NCBI GenBank assembly: GCA_964424205.1
Contig: CAYRIF010000031.1
Span: 1 to 19,473, forward strand
Reading direction: 5' to 3'
Length of the DNA: 19,473 bases
Source of the DNA: CAYRIF01 sp964424205
GTDB taxonomy: Bacteria; Bacteroidota; Bacteroidia; Cytophagales; Cyclobacteriaceae
Shown here: positions 5,546 to 12,895 of the stretch, piece after piece
How positions within the stretch are numbered: position 1 is the first letter of the stretch
Layout: every line of letters starts with the position of its first letter
Made by a program: the position numbers and the translations under genes
Notes under the pieces: model-generated
Database searches by the model: none
What the model was told of the DNA's origin: nothing
Seen by the model: only the letters and a program-made list of their open reading frames with translations

Positions 5546-7165
5546 ATGATAGCGGCACAAAACATATCCCTACAGTACGGAAAACGTATCCTTTTTGATG
5601 AGGTAAATATTAAATTTACCGAAGGAAACTGCTACGGCATCATCGGTGCCAATGGTGCTGGAAAATCCACTTTTCTTAAAATCCTTTCTGGTGATATTGA
5701 TCCTAACTCTGGCATCGTTACGATAGATCCAGGCAAAAGAATGGCAGTATTGCGTCAAAATCATGCCGAGTATGATGAAGTCAATGTACTGGATACGGTA
5801 ATGATGGGACACACCAAAATGTGGAATATAATGAAAGAAAAAGATGCTATTTATGCTAATCCTGATTTTTCAGAAGCAGATGGAAACCGAGCTGCTGAAC
5901 TGGAAGGAGAATTTGCTGAAATGGATGGATGGAATGCTGAACCCGACGCTGCTGCATTATTGAGCAACATTGGCATTGTTGAAGCAGATCATTTCAAACT
6001 TGTCAAAGAACTAGATGGCAAGCAAAAAGTACGGGTGTTACTTGCGCAGGCATTATTTGGAAATCCTGATATCTTAATCCTTGATGAACCTACCAATGAT
6101 TTAGATATTGCCACCGTTTCTTGGTTAGAAGATTTTCTATTGGAATTTAAAAATACCGTAATCGTAGTCTCTCATGATAGGCATTTTTTGGATACCGTAT
6201 GTACGCATGTAGCGGATATAGACTTTGGTAAAATAAAACTGTTTACAGGAAATTATACGTTTTGGTACCAGTCTAGTCAATTAGCATTACAACAACGCGC
6301 TTCTTCTAACAAAAAGGCGGAAGAAAAAAAGAAAGAGCTACAAGCGTTTATTGCACGATTTAGTGCCAATGCCTCAAAATCTAAGCAAGCAACAAGCAGA
6401 AGAAAGCTACTGGATAAAATAAATATTGAAGACATTCAGCCTTCTACAAGGCGCTATCCAGCCATTATTTTCAAGCAATTTAGAGACGCAGGGAAACAAA
6501 TTTTAGAAGTCAGCAAATTGACTAAAACGCTGGATGGCAATGTACTATTTAAGGACTTGGAATTCACCATTAATAAAGGAGAGAAAATCGCTATTCTGAG
6601 CAAGAATAGTTTGGCAATCACTTATTTATTTAAAATACTGGCCGGGGAGGAAAAAGCTGATACTGGTGATTTTGCTTTTGGTCAGACCATTAGAACAGGA
6701 TATTTGCCAAATGAAAACAATAGTTATTTCAACTCAGACGACACGCTCATTGACTGGCTAAGAGCGTATTCTGAAAACAAAGACGAAGTATATGTTCGAG
6801 GATTTTTAGGTAAAATGTTATTTTCAGGGGATGATATTTTCAAAAAAACAAATGTCCTTTCGGGTGGTGAAAAAGTAAGGTGTATGCTTTCCAAAGTAAT
6901 GCTTTCAGAGGCTAACGTTCTGATGTTAGATGAACCAACAAATCATTTAGATTTGGAATCAATTACTGCCCTAAATAATTCACTGATTAATTACCCAGGA
7001 ACCATCATGTTTACGTCACATGATCACGAATTTACGCAAACCGTAGCCGATAGAATAATAGAAATTACGCCAAATGGGTTCATTGATAAACTAGCAACGT
7101 ATGATGAATATGTAACCAACGAAAAAACGACAGCGCAAAGAGAAGCACTTTATGCCAAGCAATAA
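5546..7165 (+). CDS. ABC-F family ATPase, YbiT-like (ribosome-associated translation factor)
   Basis: This 539-residue soluble protein has two fused nucleotide-binding domains and no membrane segment, which is the ABC-F architecture. These proteins bind the ribosomal E site to regulate or rescue translation. NBD1 has a good Walker A (GANGAGKST, about 34-42) and Walker B (ILILDEPTNDLD), but its signature is ELDGKQKVRVLLAQ instead of LSGGQ. NBD2 has an intact signature (LSGGEKVR, about 438-445) and Walker B (VLMLDEPTNHLD), but its Walker A is degenerate (AILSKNSLAITYLF, about 349-362) with no GKS/T. Only one composite site, made of NBD1 Walker A and NBD2 signature, looks canonical. I recall the same asymmetry in other Bacteroidota YbiT-like proteins, so it is probably a subfamily trait. 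The charged linker (about 250-300) is the P-site tRNA-interaction-motif region. The end overlaps the next gene by 14 bp. Confidence 0.88.
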   Translation: MIAAQNISLQYGKRILFDEVNIKFTEGNCYGIIGANGAGKSTFLKILSGDIDPNSGIVTIDPGKRMAVLRQNHAEYDEVNVLDTVMMGHTKMWNIMKEKDAIYANPDFSEADGNRAAELEGEFAEMDGWNAEPDAAALLSNIGIVEADHFKLVKELDGKQKVRVLLAQALFGNPDILILDEPTNDLDIATVSWLEDFLLEFKNTVIVVSHDRHFLDTVCTHVADIDFGKIKLFTGNYTFWYQSSQLALQQRASSNKKAEEKKKELQAFIARFSANASKSKQATSRRKLLDKINIEDIQPSTRRYPAIIFKQFRDAGKQILEVSKLTKTLDGNVLFKDLEFTINKGEKIAILSKNSLAITYLFKILAGEEKADTGDFAFGQTIRTGYLPNENNSYFNSDDTLIDWLRAYSENKDEVYVRGFLGKMLFSGDDIFKKTNVLSGGEKVRCMLSKVMLSEANVLMLDEPTNHLDLESITALNNSLINYPGTIMFTSHDHEFTQTVADRIIEITPNGFIDKLATYDEYVTNEKTTAQREALYAKQ

Positions 7166-7496
7166 TTACACAACCATTCAAAGCCTGGATGAACTTGATG
7201 CTATCATCTCAGAAAACTTAGGGGTACTCCTCTATTTCTCTAATGCCGCATGCAATGTGGGGGAAGCCTTTGAGCCAAAGGTCCAGCGATTATTGGAAGA
7301 AGAATATCCGAAAATACCGTTTTACTATGTAGATATGAATCAGACACCAGCCATATCTGCCAAGTATAGCGTTTTTGTAATGCCAACAATAATAGTCTTT
7401 TTTGATGGCAAAGAGACCATTAAAAAAAGTCGTCATATTGGAATAGCTGAACTAGCTAATGCAATAAGACGACCTTATTCGTTGATTTTTGATTAG
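7152..7496 (+). CDS. Thioredoxin-fold protein with incomplete CXXC motif
   Basis: This 114-residue cytosolic protein has thioredoxin strand and helix order: LGVLLYFSNAACNVGEAF (strand plus active-site loop), IPFYYVDMNQTPAISAKYSV, and the cis-Pro motif VFVMPTIIVFFDG (Pro78). The active-site position reads CNVG: Cys34 is present but the second cysteine is Gly37. It can therefore form a mixed disulfide or act as a monothiol protein, but not run a normal dithiol cycle. The start overlaps the end of the ABC-F gene by 14 bp, implying translational coupling. Bacteroidota commonly have small thioredoxin-family proteins of this size; a specific partner is unknown. Confidence 0.75.
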   Translation: MPSNNYTTIQSLDELDAIISENLGVLLYFSNAACNVGEAFEPKVQRLLEEEYPKIPFYYVDMNQTPAISAKYSVFVMPTIIVFFDGKETIKKSRHIGIAELANAIRRPYSLIFD

Positions 7497-7535
7497 GGCA
7501 AAAAATGCAATCAACGCTACCTATTTCAAAGAATA

Positions 7536-7859
7536 CTACTCGACAACAATTTCTGCATCTGCCGCATTCTTTTTAACAGACTCAATTCCGTTAGCACAGC
7601 CTGAACCTGTTGCGTACATTTGACTTGTTCCAATAACTTCTCCGTTACCTGCTTTTAATACAAAAAACGCTTTCCCATTTGCCGCAGTTTTAGTTTCGTA
7701 CTTGCCATCACCAGCATTTTTCTTTACAGAAGCAATACCATTGTCGCAACCTGCTTTCGCCTTGTAACCTTCACTTCTTAAGATTACCTCACCATTACCT
7801 GCTTTTAAGTTAAAGTAATACTGATCATCATTTCCTGTAAATATTGTGAATTTTCCCAT
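7536..7859 (-). CDS. YegP/UPF0339 (DUF1508) family protein, two tandem repeats
   Basis: This 107-residue protein is built of two similar units: FNLKAGNGEVILRSEGYKAK...GIASVKKNA and FVLKAGNGEVIGTSQMYATG...GIESVKKNA. The motif K(A/S)GNGEVI followed by a Y residue and G(I/V)xSVKKNA defines the YegP family, whose biochemical role is unknown; members are often induced under stress. I place the start at the ATG at 7859, since MGKFTIFTGNDDQYYF begins the domain directly. The frame is open 42 codons further upstream, but that sequence is unlike the family and rich in hydrophobic and rare residues. It converges on the thioredoxin-like gene, with only 39 bp between the two stops. Confidence 0.88.
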   Translation of the reverse strand: MGKFTIFTGNDDQYYFNLKAGNGEVILRSEGYKAKAGCDNGIASVKKNAGDGKYETKTAANGKAFFVLKAGNGEVIGTSQMYATGSGCANGIESVKKNAADAEIVVE

Positions 7860-8156
7860 TGTTATATTTTTTTGATTAATTAATTTATACCAGCAACATA
7901 ATACTTTTAGTTTCAAAATCCAAAATCCTATAGATTTTAATCCAAACGCTAAGACATAAATAGGTTCGGATTTTCTTAATTTCACTATTATATGAGTGGA
8001 CTTGACATAAATTCGTGGTTACTCCATCTTTTTTATGGCAGACAAACTTTCGTTGTTTTTTCCGCCTTTATTATACTAAATTATCTATTTTCGTGTTTGT
8101 ATTTTAAATACCATTTTTCCATAGTAAAGCGATTTGCAGTATAAAACAATTAACAT
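7860..8156. other. Divergent intergenic region (297 bp)
   Basis: This AT-rich region separates the yegP-like gene (minus) from the cytochrome cluster (plus) and must contain both promoters. I see no perfect TAnnTTTG with a matched -33 on either strand, no strong hairpin and no convincing small ORF. Candidates such as TATTTTCG at 8086-8093 are one base off consensus. Confidence 0.5.
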
Positions 8157-8846
8157 ATGAAAATTTTAGTTTTCACATTTTTTTTAATGTTGCTACTTAC
8201 CTTCTCCTGCAAGCATTATCCTGATTTGGCAGAGATTTATAAAAATCCTTTAGATACGGGAGACTGCGACCCTAACGTCATCTATTTTGACAAAGATGTC
8301 CTCCCTCTTTTATCGTCAAATTGCGCTATTTCTGGCTGCCATGATAGCAAAACAAAAAGGGAAGGTTACAATTTTACCAATTACGCGACGGCTGTCTCAA
8401 AGGGGGTCAAATCTGGAAATGCAAGTAGCAGCAAAATATATAAAGTAATGGTAAAAAACCCAAATGACGAGGAGTTTATGCCACCCAAACCCATGCAACC
8501 GTTAAGCACAGCGCAAAGAGATATTATCTATAATTGGATTGAGCAAGGAGCAAAAAACTTAACCTGTAACCCTGGCCAATGTGATATGAATAATATAATG
8601 TACAGCAATACCATATCTCCCATCATTCAAAATAATTGTACCGGCTGCCATAGTGGTGGCAACCCCGCTGGTGGCGTTAAAATAACAAATTATAGTGAAG
8701 TTAAAACCCTAGTCGATAACGGAAGCCTATCAGGAACTATCAATGATAAAGCTGGCTATCCTAAGATGCCACCTTCTGGCAAACTACCTGATTGCGATAT
8801 ACAACAATTGGAAAAATGGATGAATGATGGCGCTCAAAATAATTAA
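8157..8846 (+). CDS. Lipoprotein with two cytochrome c-like domains (CX4CH and CXXCH heme motifs)
   Basis: This 229-residue protein has a lipoprotein signal with lipobox LTFSC (lipid Cys18), followed by two homologous domains. Domain 1 (about 37-135) carries CAISGCH (56-62), a CX4CH heme motif, and FMPPKP (Met108, likely axial ligand). Domain 2 (about 142-229) carries a standard CTGCH (161-165) and KMPPSGK (Met204). Each ends with a W-(I/M)-(E/N)-(Q/D)-G-A helix, as in Planctomycete-type cytochrome c domains. Extra cysteines at 37, 137, 142 and 213 may form disulfides. It should be anchored to an envelope membrane and face the periplasm or surface. It is the first gene of a tight plus-strand cluster; the next gene starts 2 bp after its stop. 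Electron transfer is likely, but the partner is inferred from neighbours. Confidence 0.8.
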   Translation: MKILVFTFFLMLLLTFSCKHYPDLAEIYKNPLDTGDCDPNVIYFDKDVLPLLSSNCAISGCHDSKTKREGYNFTNYATAVSKGVKSGNASSSKIYKVMVKNPNDEEFMPPKPMQPLSTAQRDIIYNWIEQGAKNLTCNPGQCDMNNIMYSNTISPIIQNNCTGCHSGGNPAGGVKITNYSEVKTLVDNGSLSGTINDKAGYPKMPPSGKLPDCDIQQLEKWMNDGAQNN

Positions 8847-8848
8847 AT

Positions 8849-9202
8849 ATGCCGATAAAAACACTTTTAATAATTGCTTACTTTCTTTTAATCTTTGGGA
8901 TAAATGGCTGTTACTTTGACAATGAAGAAGAACTATACCCAACTACTAATTGCAATACAAATCAAGTAACATTCTCAAATACAATTTCGCCGCTAATTAC
9001 CAATAGTTGCGCCACAACAGGATGCCATGTGGCTGGTACTGGAAGAGTTTTGTTGACAAATTATGCCGAAATAAAAACCGTCATAAATGCTGTTGAAAAA
9101 AGAACCATTACAGATAAGAACATGCCCCCATCAGGATCTTTATCTGTTTGTGATCTGAGTAAATTAAAGAAATGGATTGATGAGGGTGTTCCTAATAATT
9201 AA
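8849..9202 (+). CDS. Small lipoprotein, single cytochrome c-like domain with CX4CH motif
   Basis: This 117-residue protein is a one-domain paralogue of the preceding lipoprotein. It has a signal peptide with putative lipid Cys21 (GINGC, a loose lipobox), then CNTNQVTFSNTISPLITNSC, CATTGCH (54-60, CX4CH) and NMPPSGSLSVCDLSKLKKWI (Met92 as likely distal ligand). It aligns well with both domains upstream (NTISPLI, NYAEIKT, MPPSG, C-terminal KKWIDEG), so it arose by domain or gene duplication. CX4CH heme attachment is known in some multiheme cytochromes but is uncommon in single-heme proteins. It probably passes electrons among the cluster's cytochromes. Confidence 0.78.
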   Translation: MPIKTLLIIAYFLLIFGINGCYFDNEEELYPTTNCNTNQVTFSNTISPLITNSCATTGCHVAGTGRVLLTNYAEIKTVINAVEKRTITDKNMPPSGSLSVCDLSKLKKWIDEGVPNN

Positions 9203-9205
9203 TTG

Positions 9206-10051
9206 ATGTTATATAAAAAAATATTATTGCTACTTTCATTTCATATACTACTGATTAACAGCGTTTTATCACAAAATTATGAAGAATTATTTAAAGGAAC
9301 TAGGGTTGTCAATGGGCATTCAGTGAATGCCCAAAATGAAGGGGAATTGGAGTTTTTAATTGAGCATCGATTTGGAAGAATCAATGGAGGGGCTTATAAT
9401 CTATACGGACTCGATCAGTCAACTATTCGTTTCGGATTAGAATATGGTATAAAAAATTGGGCAAGTGTTGGCGTAGGCAGAAGCTCATTCAAAAAGACAT
9501 TTGATGGGTTCGCTAAGATAAGACTCTATCGGCAGCAATTTGGCGAAAAAGAAGTTCCCTTTTCGCTTACCTTACTAAGTTCAGTTGCACTTAATTCTTT
9601 GAAGTTTCAAGATCCGTCAAGAAAGAATTACTTTTCATCGAGACTATCTTTTGCGCATCAAATATTGATTGCTCGAAAATTCACAGAAAGACTCTCTTTG
9701 CAGTTAATGCCTACTGTGGTGCATAGAAATCTAGTGCCTACAAAAGCAGAAAAGAACCTTGTTGTATCAGTAGGGATTGCAGGAAGGTACAAAATAACGA
9801 AAACCCTTGCTACTTCTATAGAGTATTATTATGTATTGCCTAATCAATTGCCCAAAATGTATCATAACTCTTTAGCCATAGGATTTGAAATTGATACTGG
9901 TGGTCATGCGTTTCAATTCCACTTTACAAATTCTACTGGCATGTTAGAGCGGGATTTTATAGCAGAAAATAGTGGTGATTTTAATCATGGTGACATTCAC
10001 TTAGGGTTCAACATTACTAGGGTATTCAAAATTAAAGGAAGAAGGTATTGA
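9206..10051 (+). CDS. DUF5777-like outer-membrane beta-barrel protein
   Basis: This 281-residue protein has a signal peptide (MLYKKILLLLSFHILLINSV, cleaved around SQ) followed by alternating amphipathic strands throughout (for example STIRFGLEYGIKNWASVGVG, DGFAKIRLYRQQ, HAFQFHFTNSTGM). It ends with a strand-like segment, HLGFNITRVFKIKG. The start motif ELFKGTRVVNGHSVNAQNEG and the barrel pattern match the DUF5777 family, which in Bacteroidota is often encoded beside cytochromes. It is sandwiched with almost no gap between the lipoprotein cytochromes and the diheme cytochrome, suggesting a joint complex in which the barrel supports electron or substrate transfer across the outer membrane; that role is inference. 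The frame also opens at an adjacent TTG (9203); ATG 9206 is preferred. Its TGA overlaps the next ATG (TGATG). Confidence 0.75.
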   Translation: MLYKKILLLLSFHILLINSVLSQNYEELFKGTRVVNGHSVNAQNEGELEFLIEHRFGRINGGAYNLYGLDQSTIRFGLEYGIKNWASVGVGRSSFKKTFDGFAKIRLYRQQFGEKEVPFSLTLLSSVALNSLKFQDPSRKNYFSSRLSFAHQILIARKFTERLSLQLMPTVVHRNLVPTKAEKNLVVSVGIAGRYKITKTLATSIEYYYVLPNQLPKMYHNSLAIGFEIDTGGHAFQFHFTNSTGMLERDFIAENSGDFNHGDIHLGFNITRVFKIKGRRY

Positions 10052-11079
10052 TGATGAAAACTAGTAGGTATTTAATAATTTTTACTGTTTTGCTGGTCAT
10101 CCTATTGACAAGTGAATCTTTTAGGAAAACAGTTACTACATGGAATATAGATACGCCTGTTGCCAAGGTGCTTTACGGTTTAGGAGAAGCGCATCCAAAT
10201 CATTATTTCGTACCCACTGAAAAACAAATGAGACAAGGAAAGGAATTTGTTTTTGAAGGAAAAACCACCAATAATAACGGTAAAAAAACACGGTATATAA
10301 GCAAGTATTATATGTGTACTAGTTGCCACAACACAAAACGCGAAGACCCTGATTTAAGACATCACAATCCCGACACCAGATTGGCTTATGTTAAAGAAAA
10401 GGGATTGCCCTTTTTGCAAGGCACCACTTTTTTTGGGATAGTTAATAGAACGCACTGGTATAATGGTGATTACGTAAAAAAATATGGAAAAGAGGTAGAA
10501 GCTGCCAATAACGACTTGCGGGAAGCCATCCAGCTATGTGCGGTTGGCTGTTCCCAGGGCAGGGAAATGAAACCTTGGGAAATAGATGCAGTACTTGCGT
10601 ATTTCTGGTCTCTTCAACTCAAATTAAGGGACTTAGGCATGACAGAAGCCGAACTTGCTGACCTCAACGAACAATCAGCCAATGCTAAAAATCATGAAAA
10701 ATTGATAACACATATTAAATCCTATTATGAGCAAACCTCTCCTGCTACTTTCGCTGATTCACCTCCTAACAAGAAAAAGGGATTTGAAAACATAACAGGT
10801 AACCCTGAAAATGGAAAAGATCTATACGAAATCAGCTGTTTGCATTGCCATAAAAAAAATGGCGTATCTAAATATTTACTAGACAACTCTAAAGTTTCTT
10901 TCAAAGAACTCAAAAGGAATATTCCTCGTAATAAGCACTTTTCTCTGTATCAGATAATCGCCTATGGCACCTATGCCATTCCAGGACACAGACCCTATAT
11001 GCCTAATTACCCACTTGAAAAAATGAGCCAACAGCAAGTGGAAGATTTGAGGGCCTACATTGAATTGAAGGCAAAATAA
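10051..11079 (+). CDS. Diheme c-type cytochrome, possibly TsdA/SoxA-like
   Basis: This 342-residue exported protein has an N-terminal membrane helix or signal (about 8-20, LIIFTVLLVILL). The first cytochrome domain has CTSCH (89-93) and ends with IQLCAVGCSQGREMKPWEID and AVLAYFWSLQ. The second has CLHCH (263-267) and PYMPNYP (Met317, likely ligand), ending QQVEDLRAYIEL. The two domains are joined by a charged linker (about 195-245). The cysteine pair at 163 and 167, just before the closing helix of domain 1, lies where thiosulfate dehydrogenase TsdA and SoxA carry a cysteine heme ligand; this resemblance is by motif layout, not alignment. Linkage to SQR, TusE-like and DsrE2 genes supports a sulfur role. 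The start ATG overlaps the preceding stop by one base (second ATG at 10054 possible). Confidence 0.8.
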   Translation: MMKTSRYLIIFTVLLVILLTSESFRKTVTTWNIDTPVAKVLYGLGEAHPNHYFVPTEKQMRQGKEFVFEGKTTNNNGKKTRYISKYYMCTSCHNTKREDPDLRHHNPDTRLAYVKEKGLPFLQGTTFFGIVNRTHWYNGDYVKKYGKEVEAANNDLREAIQLCAVGCSQGREMKPWEIDAVLAYFWSLQLKLRDLGMTEAELADLNEQSANAKNHEKLITHIKSYYEQTSPATFADSPPNKKKGFENITGNPENGKDLYEISCLHCHKKNGVSKYLLDNSKVSFKELKRNIPRNKHFSLYQIIAYGTYAIPGHRPYMPNYPLEKMSQQQVEDLRAYIELKAK

Positions 11080-11187
11080 TTACCTCCGTTTTTATGACAA
11101 TAATTAGCTTGTTAGGTGACATTCATCATTGTAATACTTTCTAAATATTTCTTCATTTAAGTAAAATAAATAGGAAACCGTACTATT

Positions 11188-12429
11188 ATGAAAAACTTAC
11201 TCATTTTGGGTGCAGGTACTTCTGGTACCATGATGGCAAATCACTTGGTTTCGAAACTGCCAAAAGAGGTTTGGAAAATTACCATCGTTGATCAATTCAA
11301 AACACATTATTATCAACCTGGTTTTTTATTCTTACCTTTTGACATTTACGGCACAAAACAGGTTAAAAAAAAAGGTAAAAAGTTTATTCCAAAAGGAGTA
11401 AAATATATACAAGAAAGAATTGATCTCATAGATGCTGAAAGTAATGCTGTTCATTTGGAAAAAGGTAAAATCTTACTATACGATATACTAATTATCGCCA
11501 CAGGCACTAAAATTGCCCCTGAAGAGGTAGTGGGTATGAAAGGACCAAAATGGCGGGATGACATTTTTGATTTTTATACGTTTGAAGGAGCCAAAGCATT
11601 AAGAAACAAGCTGCGCAAATGGGACGGCGGAAAATTGGTAATTCATATCTCCGAAATGCCTATCAAATGTCCTGTCGCCCCGCTGGAATTCGCATTTTTG
11701 GCAGACACTTATTTTAAGAACAAAGGAATGAGAGATAAAGTAGATATAACTTTTGTAACACCCCTTCATGGTGCATTTACAAAACCAAAAGCAACCAAAG
11801 CGCTCCACTATCTATTAGAGGAAAAAGGAATATCCGAAGTAAGCAATTTCAATATAGAACAAGTCGATTATAAGCATAATAAAATAATTGATTATGGTGG
11901 TGCTGTAGTAGCATATGATTTATTAGTAACGATTCCTCCAAATTTAGGAGATAGTGTTATGGAACGTTCTGGTTTAGGAGATGATTCAAATTTTATACCA
12001 ACCAACAAGGCGACATTACAAACGCTTGCACATGATAACATTTTTGCGATTGGCGATGCTACTAATATACCAGCCTCTAAAGCAGGTTCCGTGGCTCATT
12101 TTGAGGCAGAAATACTTACCGAAAATATTACCCGATTCATTAATGGACAGCCCTTAAAAGAAGAATTTGACGGACACGCGAACTGTTTCATAGAAACTGG
12201 CAACGGAAAAGCATTATTAATTGATTTCAACTACACACAAGAACCTGTAGAAGGCACGTTTCCATTTCCTGGAATAGGTCCGCTACGCCTCCTGAAGGAA
12301 AGTAGGATGAATCATATGGGAAAAATGGCATTCAAGTGGATTTATTGGAATATGCTCATCAAAGGAATACATATTCCTTTTGTATCTGCAACGATGAGCA
12401 AAAAAGGCAAGCACCTTGAAAAAGTTTAA
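11188..12429 (+). CDS. sqr: Sulfide:quinone oxidoreductase (flavoprotein)
   Basis: This 413-residue protein has an N-terminal Rossmann FAD-binding motif LILGAGTSGTMMANHL (5-20), the second flavin segment LLYDILIIATGTKI (96-109) and the late FAD motif NIFAIGDATNIPASKAGS (284-301). Two cysteines typical of SQR are present and are the only ones: Cys161 in MPIKCPVAPLEFAF and Cys333 in DGHANCFIETG. The third cysteine of some SQR types, after the ATGT motif, is missing. The C terminus has the amphipathic helices (KWIYWNMLIKGIHIPF) that dock SQR on the membrane. SQR oxidises sulfide to sulfane sulfur or polysulfide and reduces quinone. It lies 108 bp after the diheme cytochrome and 32 bp before the TusE/DsrC-like gene. 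FCSD or another sulfur flavoprotein is the alternative, but the motifs favour SQR. Confidence 0.88.
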   Translation: MKNLLILGAGTSGTMMANHLVSKLPKEVWKITIVDQFKTHYYQPGFLFLPFDIYGTKQVKKKGKKFIPKGVKYIQERIDLIDAESNAVHLEKGKILLYDILIIATGTKIAPEEVVGMKGPKWRDDIFDFYTFEGAKALRNKLRKWDGGKLVIHISEMPIKCPVAPLEFAFLADTYFKNKGMRDKVDITFVTPLHGAFTKPKATKALHYLLEEKGISEVSNFNIEQVDYKHNKIIDYGGAVVAYDLLVTIPPNLGDSVMERSGLGDDSNFIPTNKATLQTLAHDNIFAIGDATNIPASKAGSVAHFEAEILTENITRFINGQPLKEEFDGHANCFIETGNGKALLIDFNYTQEPVEGTFPFPGIGPLRLLKESRMNHMGKMAFKWIYWNMLIKGIHIPFVSATMSKKGKHLEKV

Positions 12430-12461
12430 GTGAATATAAATTAACATTTTATTATACAATT

Positions 12462-12770
12462 ATGGAGAATACAATTGCAAACAATACGGTAGCAGTAAAT
12501 GAAGATGGTTATTTGACAGATTTCTCGCAATGGACCAAAGGGATAGCCGAATCAATAGCGGAGCAAGAAGGCATTAATTTGAGTGATCGTCATTGGAAAG
12601 TCATCAATTACCTGCAAGAGAAACACAACAAGGAAGAAGCACTTTCGATTAGAGGCATCAAGAAAAGCGGGGTTATTGGTATTAAGGAGTTTTATGAACT
12701 TTTCCCTGGGGGACCTTTAAAAAAAGCCACGAAAATTGCGGGCATTCCAAAACCAAAAAGTTGTATTTAA
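12462..12770 (+). CDS. TusE/DsrC-family sulfur carrier, single C-terminal cysteine
   Basis: This 102-residue cytosolic protein follows the DsrC/TusE fold. The N-terminal VAVNEDGYLTDFSQWTKGIA and central LSDRHWKVINYLQEKHN precede the C-terminal arm FPGGPLKKATKIAGIPKPKS ending Cys101-Ile102. Cys101 is the penultimate cysteine (CysA) that carries persulfide sulfur. The second cysteine of true DsrC, 11 residues earlier, is Thr90 here, so it cannot form the CysA-CysB trisulfide made by DsrAB. This puts it with TusE-type or regulatory DsrC-like proteins. Beside SQR and a DsrE2-like protein, and without tusBCD or mnmA nearby, a role in receiving sulfane sulfur from sulfide oxidation is more likely than tRNA thiolation. 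That role is inference. Confidence 0.9.
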   Translation: MENTIANNTVAVNEDGYLTDFSQWTKGIAESIAEQEGINLSDRHWKVINYLQEKHNKEEALSIRGIKKSGVIGIKEFYELFPGGPLKKATKIAGIPKPKSCI

Positions 12771-12895
12771 AGAAATATAGCGTTTGAGGTACGGAAAATT
12801 ATCGATTGTATATTATTTCGTAAATTATTTTTGATAATCCCAAGACAACCTTGAAACCATTAAAGTAACAGTAGCACAATGAAAATATTAAGATT

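Noticed and set aside
7860..7985. N-terminal 42-codon extension of the YegP-like frame (start at 7985)
   Set aside because: The extra residues are unlike the family, rich in Cys/Trp/Phe/Leu without a usable signal peptide, and the domain starts directly at the ATG at 7859.
8086..8093. TATTTTCG as the -7 promoter of the cytochrome cluster
   Set aside because: It is one base off consensus and has no -33 TTTG at the right distance, so it is not reported as a promoter.
12462..12770. Assignment as dissimilatory DsrC
   Set aside because: The second conserved cysteine is replaced by Thr90 and no dsrAB genes are present in the window.
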